Source: Candidatus Binatota bacterium (GTDB lineage: Bacteria > Desulfobacterota > Binatia > Bin18). From it: 6,078 nt of DNA. The stretch is taken from contig WTHE01000232.1 of NCBI GenBank assembly GCA_011523315.1, positions 1 through 6,078 on the forward strand. The letters are read 5' to 3'. A program made the translations under genes and the position numbers. Under the pieces are notes generated by a model, which worked only from the letters and a program-made list of their open reading frames with translations, did no database searches and had not been told where the DNA came from. Positions 1-4,635 of this stretch are shown here, one piece after another; position 1 is the stretch's first letter, and the number at the start of each line of letters is the position of its first letter.

Positions 1-52
1 AGAGTTTGTCGGCCTGACGGGAGAAGGTCGGGGTCTCGGCTACCGTCTGCAC
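1..52 (-). CDS. RelE/HigB-family toxin, N-terminal fragment (cut by window edge)
   Basis: Reading the minus strand from a GTG at 52-50 gives V/M-Q-T-V-A-E-T-P-T-F-S-R-Q-A-D-K-L before the window ends. This closely matches the start of the HigB-2-like RelE toxins, whose N-terminus is typically M-Q-T-(V/I)-A-E-x-P-x-F-x-R-x-A-(D/E)-K-L. Known members are small (about 110-120 residues) ribosome-dependent mRNA interferases, usually followed by an XRE-type antitoxin gene, which would lie beyond the left edge. The start is chosen because family homology begins right after this GTG and no in-frame ATG is seen just upstream. A G-rich run (65-69, minus strand) lies 12 bases upstream, a little far for a ribosome binding site. 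The gene is divergent from the membrane/TIR cassette. The family call rests on 17 residues only, so whether the rest of the gene is intact cannot be judged. Confidence 0.7.
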   Translation of the reverse strand, partial: MQTVAETPTFSRQADKL

Positions 53-140
53 CCGGCCACTTATCCCCCGATGGGATACAGGAGGCAGGCTGACCGTTTC
101 CCGTGTCCGGGCAGAGATCGCCGCGCCAAAGGGCGCTTGC

Positions 141-152
141 TATGTGGACATA
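141..152. promoter_or_regulatory. 12-bp inverted repeat, possible operator
   Basis: TATGT-GG-ACATA is a perfect 5+5 inverted repeat around a two-base centre. It lies in the 202-base divergent spacer between the toxin fragment and the membrane-protein gene. A short GCGCC/GGCGC hairpin (123-127 with 132-136) sits beside it. Antitoxins of HigBA-type systems autoregulate through short palindromes in the promoter region, so an operator role is plausible, but it is an inference. No convincing -10/-35 pair was found to anchor it. Confidence 0.3.
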
Positions 153-172
153 CATCTCGCCCTCTCCCAAGG

Positions 173-200
173 TTGACAGATAGGTCTTTATCAGACGAAG
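173..200 (+). repeat. Copy 1 of a 28-base imperfect direct repeat flanking the TIR cassette
   Basis: TTGACA, then 11 bases, then ATCAGACGAAG. The same arrangement with identical spacing recurs at 1227-1254, matching at 20 of 28 positions without gaps (6/6 in the first block, 4/11 in the middle, 10/11 in the last). This copy lies 54 bases before the start codon of the membrane-protein gene. TTGACA equals the sigma70 -35 consensus, but no recognisable -10 follows at normal spacing. Confidence 0.35.
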
Positions 201-254
201 TGTTGGGAATCCTCACCGTGCTCCCGTCTATCGAATCCTGAGAAGGGAGAAGAC

Positions 255-668
255 ATGGATGAACGAAAGCTGAAGCATTTAGAACTGATTCAAGGCGTAA
301 TCAACCGCTTGGCCGGGAACTCTTTTCTGGTGAAAGGCTGGAGCGTCCTACTCGTGTCCGCCCTGCTTACCCTGGCTGCCAGACGGCAACCGGACGCCGG
401 TGCAGGGCTGCTCGGTATCCCCTTCTTGCCGGCGCTCATCTTTTGGGGACTAGACGGCTATTTCCTGTGGCAAGAGCGGCTGTATCGCGCGCTTTATAAT
501 CAGGTGCGGGTCCAGCCGGAGGACAGTATTGATTTCTCCATGGGGACTGAGCAGTTCAAAACAGGTTTCGAGGCCAAGACGTGGCCGAAGGCCATTTTCT
601 CGGTAACTCTCATCCTGTTTCACGGCGCCGTTCTGGTGGCGATCCTTGCGGTAGCATATCTGAGTTAG
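255..668 (+). CDS. Small three-helix membrane protein, partner of TIR-like protein
   Basis: This 137-residue protein begins with an amphipathic N-terminal region (K-L-K-H-L-E-L-I-Q, residues 5-13) followed by N-S-F-L-V-K-G-W at 22-29. Predicted membrane helices are at about 24-42, 51-71 and 113-136. Between helices 2 and 3 is a cytoplasmic-looking segment with the motif L-D-G-Y-F-L-W-Q-E-R-L-Y-R at 66-78. I recall homologous small membrane proteins with this I-x-R-x-A-x-N-S-F-x-x-K-G-W and L-D-G-Y-F signature beside TIR-like genes, but I know no established function. AAGGGAG at 243-249 is a good ribosome binding site 5 bases before the ATG. The TIR-like gene starts 20 bases after the stop, so the two are probably one operon. 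By analogy with other two-gene defence modules, this could be the membrane-disrupting effector triggered by a TIR-made nucleotide signal. That role is inference. The overall fold resembles no catalytic domain I recognise. Confidence 0.85.
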   Translation: MDERKLKHLELIQGVINRLAGNSFLVKGWSVLLVSALLTLAARRQPDAGAGLLGIPFLPALIFWGLDGYFLWQERLYRALYNQVRVQPEDSIDFSMGTEQFKTGFEAKTWPKAIFSVTLILFHGAVLVAILAVAYLS

Positions 669-674
669 ATGGAT

Positions 675-680
675 GGGAGG
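675..680 (+). promoter_or_regulatory. Ribosome binding site fixing the GTG start of the TIR-like gene
   Basis: GGGAGG ends 8 bases before the GTG at 689. It supports translation from that GTG. The only in-frame ATG upstream (581) lies inside the membrane-protein gene, and its first 36 codons add sequence unrelated to the TIR fold. Confidence 0.75.
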
Positions 681-688
681 CAACAACT

Positions 689-1183
689 GTGGTCCGTAGG
701 GTCTTCTACAGCTTCCACTATGAACGGGATAACTGGCGCGCTGCTCAAGTTCGCAATATCCGTACAATGGAAGGCAATCAGCCAGCGAGGGATAACGACT
801 GGGAGACCGTGACCAGAGGTGGCACGGCAGCGATTAAACGCTGGATTGCTCGCCAAATGAAAGGCCGGTCCTGTACGGTTGTTCTGGTCGGCACCGACAC
901 GGCCGAGCGGCCGTGGATCGAACATGAGATTATTAAATCATGGAATGACCGCATGGGCGTTGTCGGTATTCATATACATGGACTGCTCAACCGTCATGGA
1001 CAATTTCCTTACAAAGGAAGAAACCCGTTTAACTCGCTGAAACTAGGGGAGAGCAGGCTGTCTTCGATAGTGAAATGTTATGATCCTGCTGGGGCGAACA
1101 GCCGAGAGAAATACGCCTGGATCGCAAGACACCTAGCGAATGCTGTCGAAGAGGCGATTCAGATACGCCAGCGCTACTACTGA
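689..1183 (+). CDS. TIR-like (ThsB/DUF1863-type) domain protein
   Basis: With a GTG start this is 164 residues, a single-domain protein. The N-terminus R-R-V-F-Y-S-F-H-Y-E-R-D-N-W-R (3-17) is the first strand and loop typical of the MTH538/ThsB TIR-like family (V-F-(I/Y)-S-(F/H)-x-x-x-D). The core continues with A-A-I-K-R-W-I (47-53), T-V-V-L-V-G-T-D-T-A (63-72) and R-P-W-I-E-H-E-I (74-81), then G-V-V-G-I-H-I-H (90-97) and G-x-N-P-F. Glu80 in the W-I-x-H-E-I motif is the candidate catalytic glutamate. Family members such as ThsB of Thoeris cleave NAD+ on phage infection to make a cyclic or conjugated ADP-ribose signal for a partner effector. Here the partner would be the upstream membrane protein. 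The family call is strong. The defence role and the enzymatic product are inferred, and a structural, non-enzymatic TIR role remains possible. Confidence 0.88.
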   Translation: MVRRVFYSFHYERDNWRAAQVRNIRTMEGNQPARDNDWETVTRGGTAAIKRWIARQMKGRSCTVVLVGTDTAERPWIEHEIIKSWNDRMGVVGIHIHGLLNRHGQFPYKGRNPFNSLKLGESRLSSIVKCYDPAGANSREKYAWIARHLANAVEEAIQIRQRYY

Positions 1184-1226
1184 CTAAATCCTCTCTTCCT
1201 GGGGCACAGTCCCCGCCCTTTCAGAG

Positions 1227-1254
1227 TTGACACTGTGGCCGTCATCAGACGGAG
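1227..1254 (+). repeat. Copy 2 of the 28-base imperfect direct repeat
   Basis: TTGACA, 11 bases, ATCAGACGGAG. It lies 43 bases after the stop of the TIR-like gene, so together with 173-200 it brackets the two-gene cassette almost exactly. The similarity could mark old insertion boundaries or paired regulatory sites, or it could be chance. Confidence 0.35.
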
Positions 1255-1415
1255 CAGGCCGTGCGGCCGGGTGCGTCGGCCGAATGAATCGCGGATGAAA
1301 GGGCGGCTTGACCGAAGAATCTTCAGAACCGTGAGCGGTTTGACGACGGCCCCTGGCTGGCCTGGGTCGGTTTTGGTACAGTCCGGGCAAGTTTGACTCG
1401 GAAATGGAGAAAGAT

Positions 1416-2579
1416 ATGCGTCAAGGTCTTCGCTTCGGAGCCTTTCTGGCTCCCCACCACCCGCTCGGTGAACACCCAACTTTACAGTTCCAGCGCGACC
1501 TGGAGTTGGCCGCGCTGCTCGACCGCCTCCAGTTTGACGAGTTCTGGGTCGGTGAGCATCACTCCGCCGGCTGGGAAACGATCGGCTCGCCCGAGATGTT
1601 TCTGGTTGCGGCCGCCGAGCGCACCCACCATATCCGGCTCGGAACCGGGGTGATTTCGGTGCCCTACCACCATCCGTTCAACATTGCCCAGCGCATGGTT
1701 CACCTGGATCACCTGAGCCGGGGGCGGGCCATTCTGGGCGTCGGACCCGGCGCCCTGCCGTCCGACGCGGTCATGCTGGGCATTGATCCGATGACCCAGC
1801 GCGAGCGCATGGACGAGGGTCTGGGCGCGGTCCTGCGGCTGCTGCGCGAAGACGAGCCGATTACGCTTGAGAGCGACTGGTTCACCCTGCGCGATGCGGT
1901 CTTGCAGCTGCGGCCGCTGCAAGACGAGATGCCGGTCGCCGTGGCCTCGTCGATTTCCCCTTCGGGTATGAAAACGGCCGGCAAGTACGGGGTTGGCGTG
2001 CTGTCGCTGGCCTCCTACCTGGAGGAAGGACTGACCGCGCTGCCGACCCAGTGGGGCTTTGGCGAGACCTCGGCCCGCGAGCACGGCCAACAGCTCGACC
2101 GGGCCGACTGGCGGATTGTCATGCCCTTCCACCTGTCCGACTCAAAAGAGCAGGCCTGTCGCGAGGTCGCCGACGGCTTGCAGCGCTGGCAGAACGACTA
2201 CATCGTCGGCATTCTGGGCACGCCCAAGCGTCGGCCGTTTGAGGACGGCTATAAGGCCGCGCGGAGTATGGACGAACACGGCGGGGCCATTCTGGGCACG
2301 CCCGAAGACGCCCTGGAAAAAATCACCGCCCTGCAACAGCTGTCGGGCGGCTTCGGCACCCTGCTGTGCTTTGCCCACGACTGGGTGTCGCCCGAGCTGT
2401 CGGCGCGCAGCTATGAGCTGCTGGCCCGGCATGTGATGCCCCAGGTCCAAGGGCTGTTGCGGCCGCTGCACGCCTCGGCCGACCGGGTCCAGGCCAACAA
2501 AAAGGCGCTGATGGAACGCTCCAGCGGGGCGATTCTCAAAGCCATTCGTGACTACAACGCCGAGCACCCACGGCAATAG
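1416..2579 (+). CDS. LLM-class flavin-dependent monooxygenase, limonene monooxygenase-like
   Basis: This 387-residue protein has the full length and motif order of bacterial-luciferase-like monooxygenases of the limonene 1,2-monooxygenase subgroup. It starts R-F-G-A-F-L-A-P-H-H-P (6-16). It then shows F-W-V-G-E-H-H-S-A-G-W-E (43-54), L-G-T-G (75-78), H-H-P-F (85-88) and L-S-R-G-R-A-I-L-G-V-G-P-G (100-112). The C-terminal part carries the G-T-P-E-D-A motif and a G-G-F-G-T-L-L-C-F-A-H-D-W signature. Members form a TIM barrel in the cytoplasm and use reduced FMN (some F420) with O2 to oxygenate hydrophobic substrates such as terpenes. The substrate cannot be read from sequence. I chose the ATG at 1416 because GGAG (1406-1409) sits 6 bases upstream; an ATG at 1404 would add four residues (MEKD). 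The SDR gene follows 30 bases downstream. Codon use is markedly more GC-rich than in the flanking accessory genes. Confidence 0.93.
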   Translation: MRQGLRFGAFLAPHHPLGEHPTLQFQRDLELAALLDRLQFDEFWVGEHHSAGWETIGSPEMFLVAAAERTHHIRLGTGVISVPYHHPFNIAQRMVHLDHLSRGRAILGVGPGALPSDAVMLGIDPMTQRERMDEGLGAVLRLLREDEPITLESDWFTLRDAVLQLRPLQDEMPVAVASSISPSGMKTAGKYGVGVLSLASYLEEGLTALPTQWGFGETSAREHGQQLDRADWRIVMPFHLSDSKEQACREVADGLQRWQNDYIVGILGTPKRRPFEDGYKAARSMDEHGGAILGTPEDALEKITALQQLSGGFGTLLCFAHDWVSPELSARSYELLARHVMPQVQGLLRPLHASADRVQANKKALMERSSGAILKAIRDYNAEHPRQ

Positions 2580-2609
2580 CCCGGCCGAGCCCGGAGCCGA
2601 GACAAGTGT

Positions 2610-3380
2610 ATGGATATCCTGAACGGTGCGGTTACGCTGGTGACCGGTGCCAGCCGTGGCCTGGGAAAAGACATTGCGCTTGAGCTGGCCGAGGCCGGGG
2701 CGCGGCTGGCCTGCGTGGCGACCCGGGCCGAGAATGCGGCCGCCACGGTGGCTGAGATTCAGCGCCGGGGAGGCCAGGCGATTGCGCTGGGCTGCCGGGT
2801 GGAGGTGGCCGCCGAGGTCAGCCGGCTGTTTGGCCAGCTCGAAGAACAACTCGGGCCGTGCGATATCCTGGTCAACAATGCCGGCATCACCCGTCCCCAG
2901 CTGACCCTTGAGATGACCGAGGAGAACTGGGACCAGCACATGGACATCAACGTCAAGTCGGTCTTCCTGTGCTCCCAGGCTGCGGCCCGCCAGATGCGGC
3001 CGCGGCGGTCCGGCTGCATCATCAATATCGGCTCGATTCTGGGCCGTAACGCCTTTCCGGCGACGCTGGGCTACTGCACGTCCAAGGCGGCGGTTGACCA
3101 CATGACCCGGGTGCTGGCCATCGAGTGGGCCCGCTATGGCATTCGGGTCAACTGTGTGGCGCCCGGCTATATCCAGACCGACATGATTGACCGATTGGTT
3201 GAGGACAAAAAGCTGACCGTCGAAGACCTGAAGAAACGCACCCCCCAGCGGCGGCTGGGAACGGGCCGCGACGTGGCCAAGGCGGTGCGTTTTGTAGCCA
3301 GCCAGGACGCCGGCTTCATGACCGGCGAAGTGATGGTCATCGACGGTGGCTGGACCGCCTTCGGCTACTATCAGACCTGA
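2610..3380 (+). CDS. SDR-family NAD(P)-dependent oxidoreductase
   Basis: This is a classical short-chain dehydrogenase/reductase of 256 residues, the usual length. The nucleotide-binding motif T-G-A-S-R-G-L-G is at 12-19 and the structural N-N-A-G at 89-92. The catalytic set is complete: Asn114, Ser142, Tyr155 and Lys159 (Y-x-x-x-K). The C-terminal V-A-P-G-Y-I-x-T-D (about 187-195) and the V-I-D-G-G motif are also present. Arg16 and Arg39 after the second strand suggest a preference for NADP(H). It probably interconverts an alcohol and a ketone. Its place right after the monooxygenase suggests it acts on the oxygenated product or on a related intermediate. FabG-like 3-oxoacyl reductase or sugar dehydrogenase activity cannot be excluded from sequence alone. 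The ribosome binding site is weak: GGAG at 2593-2596 is 13 bases from the ATG, so translation may be helped by the upstream gene. Confidence 0.94.
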   Translation: MDILNGAVTLVTGASRGLGKDIALELAEAGARLACVATRAENAAATVAEIQRRGGQAIALGCRVEVAAEVSRLFGQLEEQLGPCDILVNNAGITRPQLTLEMTEENWDQHMDINVKSVFLCSQAAARQMRPRRSGCIINIGSILGRNAFPATLGYCTSKAAVDHMTRVLAIEWARYGIRVNCVAPGYIQTDMIDRLVEDKKLTVEDLKKRTPQRRLGTGRDVAKAVRFVASQDAGFMTGEVMVIDGGWTAFGYYQT

Positions 3381-3413
3381 GAGGAAAACAATGCAGCTGA
3401 AAAGAGGCAACTC

Positions 3414-3650
3414 ATGCGATGGATTGACCTTCTGGAGACCCGAGACGGAGCGATCAAGGCTGCTATCCTAAGATACTGGATCAATGAAAGAAGAGTCACG
3501 GATGAGGAGCATCTCAAGGAGATATCGGACAACCTGGATCGGCTCTTCAAAGAAGGCGGTGAGGACTGGGCAAAGGACTATCTGCCTCGGATGTTTGATC
3601 GGGATACGGTCGACAATCTGCTAGGGGAGTTGCGGGACCGTCAAGTCTAG
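3414..3650 (+). CDS. Small hypothetical protein, acidic and helical
   Basis: This 78-residue protein matches no family I recognise. It is rich in charged residues (many Asp/Glu and Lys/Arg), has no membrane segment or signal peptide, and looks mostly helical, with an amphipathic stretch T-D-E-E-H-L-K-E-I-S-D-N-L-D-R-L-F (about 29-45). AGAGG at 3403-3407, 6 bases before the ATG, is a good ribosome binding site. That site, plus its position 33 bases after the SDR stop on the same strand, supports a real gene co-transcribed with the metabolic pair. Base composition is less GC-rich than in the two upstream genes, so it may be a later arrival. A stem-loop with a T-tract follows at 3777-3799. Confidence 0.65.
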   Translation: MRWIDLLETRDGAIKAAILRYWINERRVTDEEHLKEISDNLDRLFKEGGEDWAKDYLPRMFDRDTVDNLLGELRDRQV

Positions 3651-3776
3651 GACCGCTAAGCCGTGCTGTGAAAGTTGTCGGGTATGCGAGTGTGTCTGGA
3701 TATCATCTACAACTCGCTGCAAGGCAAAGGTCTCATGGACGAAAAGATTACGCAATAGCAAGTCACGGGCTGGTGC

Positions 3777-3799
3777 TGGTACAGGTGTACCATTTTTTT
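3777..3799 (+). terminator. Intrinsic terminator closing the monooxygenase-SDR unit
   Basis: The perfect inverted repeat TGGTACA-GG-TGTACCA (3777-3792) is followed at once by seven T (3793-3799). The stem is 6 bp with a four-base loop, and GTGTACCA recurs at 3807-3814 as a possible alternative pairing arm. It lies 127 bases after the stop at 3650, with no convincing gene between. On the minus strand there is no T-tract, so it would act mainly on plus-strand transcripts. Confidence 0.6.
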
Positions 3800-3822
3800 C
3801 TCGGACGTGTACCACTCGAAGT

Positions 3823-4323
3823 TTACGGCCTTTTGGTCTTGATTCGTCCGAGTTCTTCTAAGGCGTCGTTAATCGCTGGGAGGGCACCGCTGAGTGTGTC
3901 TCTGCATAGAGAGAAGTGCGCCGCGGGAATACGGTATGTCCTTTCGTCAACACGCTCGCTCAGCCAAGACGTTTTTCGCTCCTGCGTAAGAAAATTCTCA
4001 TATGCCTCAAAAACTGCCAGAGCTTCTCGTTGAGTCAGCCATCCCAGACGAGGGATAGAGGCCAGATAGACCGGGTTCTTGGAGAGAGGCCATAGCACCT
4101 CCGGGTGTTCACCCTTCTTGCGGGCTTCGATACCTTCGCCGAAGGTCTTTACAGCCGCCTCTAGTGTTGCGGCGAGATTTTGCAACTCAATGATGAGTCC
4201 CATGCGTAACGCTTCCCGCTCCTCATTCCATTGTCGTTCTTGTTGGCGGCGGGCCAGCCGAGCGTTGAAGATCAAGGTCAGGATGACGCCCACGAAGCCG
4301 CCAACGATGCTCAGTATCTCCAT
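3823..4323 (-). CDS. Hypothetical protein with one N-terminal membrane anchor
   Basis: This 166-residue protein is not of a family I can name. Residues 2-19 (starting E-I-L-S-I-V-G-G-F-V-G-V) form one hydrophobic helix. A basic, likely coiled-coil stretch follows immediately (A-R-L-A-R-R-Q-Q-E-R-Q-W-N-E-E-R-E, about 22-38), so the body should be anchored in the inner membrane facing the cytoplasm. The rest is soluble and mainly helical, ending in a basic tail. The start is the ATG at 4323-4321 because GGAGGA (minus strand, 4336-4331) lies 7 bases upstream. Longer starts at 4338 or 4368 would run through that site. The gene is convergent with the preceding unit and divergent from the DUF5343-like gene across a hairpin-rich spacer. 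Composition is less GC-rich than in the metabolic genes, which is compatible with horizontal acquisition. Confidence 0.75.
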   Translation of the reverse strand: MEILSIVGGFVGVILTLIFNARLARRQQERQWNEEREALRMGLIIELQNLAATLEAAVKTFGEGIEARKKGEHPEVLWPLSKNPVYLASIPRLGWLTQREALAVFEAYENFLTQERKTSWLSERVDERTYRIPAAHFSLCRDTLSGALPAINDALEELGRIKTKRP

Positions 4324-4460
4324 CTCGTTTTCCTCCATGCGGAACCACCGCAAGCCTTCAAATGGCATCGCAAATGGGAGCCATGCTTATGCATGAATGG
4401 AATGGGGGTTGTGTTGGATGGAAAGTGGTGCTAAGTATGTGCCCCATGAACACATGAGGC

Positions 4461-4498
4461 AAAAAGAGAACAGCGCGGAATAGTGGCCCGCGCTGCTC
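4461..4498 (-). terminator. Minus-strand intrinsic terminator with no obvious upstream gene
   Basis: On the minus strand, CAGCGCGG and CCGCGCTG form a perfect 8-bp GC-rich stem (4471-4478 with 4488-4495) around a 9-base loop. Downstream on that strand comes TTCTCTTTTT, the U-tract. GAG/CTC pairing (4466-4468 with 4496-4498) can lengthen the stem past a two-base bulge. No minus-strand gene lies just upstream of it, and it sits about 140 bases before the start of the membrane-anchored protein gene. It could therefore end a small RNA, act as a leader attenuator, or shield against antisense transcription. Confidence 0.65.
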
Positions 4499-4541
4499 AA
4501 AACCCAAAAGAAAGGCACTTGCAATGCTTCCTCTGTTTCCT

Positions 4542-4557
4542 GGGTATTTTTGTACCC
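4542..4557. repeat. Perfect inverted repeat GGGTA-N6-TACCC
   Basis: A 5-bp perfect stem around TTTTTG. It is the first of three closely packed stem-loops upstream of the DUF5343-like gene. It could be an operator or part of a folded leader on either strand. Confidence 0.4.
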
Positions 4558-4565
4558 TAGCACGG

Positions 4566-4589
4566 GGACCGCCGATGTTCAAGCGGTCC
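4566..4589. repeat. Perfect 7-bp stem-loop GGACCGC/GCGGTCC
   Basis: GGACCGC (4566-4572) and GCGGTCC (4583-4589) pair perfectly around a 10-base loop. The structure lies 47 bases before the DUF5343-like start codon and directly abuts the next hairpin, suggesting a folded transcript. Confidence 0.5.
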
Positions 4590-4610
4590 GAGCGCTGAAC
4601 CCGAACGCTC
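4590..4610. repeat. Stem-loop GAGCG/CGCTC abutting the previous hairpin
   Basis: GAGCG (4590-4594) and CGCTC (4606-4610) form a 5-bp stem with an 11-base loop. It starts at the base after the preceding hairpin ends and lies just before the ribosome binding site GGAGG (4621-4625) of the DUF5343-like gene. Confidence 0.4.
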
Positions 4611-4635
4611 TCTCTTTGTTGGAGGACACCACACC

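Larger units (their letters stand above)
4324..4635. other. 312-base divergent spacer rich in stem-loops
   Basis: No convincing gene is seen on either strand. The spacer holds at least six inverted repeats, listed separately where strong. One minor element is CATGC-TTAT-GCATG at 4382-4395. Another is an imperfect GCCcCATG-aaca-CATGaGGC at 4441-4460 with one mismatch. An open minus-strand frame (4358-4582) lacks a ribosome binding site and runs through a terminator hairpin, so it was not accepted. Promoters for the two flanking genes must lie here, but no clear -35/-10 pair stands out. Confidence 0.6.

Noticed and set aside
173..201. TTGACA at 173-178 as a sigma70 -35 box for the membrane-protein gene
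   Set aside because: At 16-18 base spacing the hexamers (ACGAAG, CGAAGT, GAAGTG) do not resemble TATAAT. The same applies to TTGACA at 1227-1232.
2..241. Plus-strand frame open from the window edge to a TGA at 239-241
   Set aside because: Its translation is rich in Arg and Pro with no recognisable motif. It is antisense to the convincing toxin start and has no visible start codon context.
581..688. N-terminal 36-residue extension of the TIR-like protein
   Set aside because: It overlaps the membrane-protein gene in another frame. A good ribosome binding site before GTG 689 and the TIR homology place the start at 689.
1201..1214. GGGG-N6-CCCC hairpin after the TIR-like gene as a terminator
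   Set aside because: The stem is only 4 bp and is followed by GCCCTTT, not a T-tract. Too weak to call.
2142..3410. Long minus-strand open frame opposite the monooxygenase and SDR genes
   Set aside because: It is a shadow of the GC-rich codon pattern of two well-supported plus-strand genes, and its translation shows no domain.
4414..4441. TTGGAT and TATGTG as a plus-strand promoter for the DUF5343-like gene
   Set aside because: Both hexamers match the consensus poorly and would imply a leader of nearly 200 bases. Not supportable.
4358..4582. Minus-strand open frame of 74 codons in the divergent spacer
   Set aside because: It starts at TTG without a ribosome binding site, runs through a strong terminator hairpin with its T-tract, and its translation has no family resemblance.
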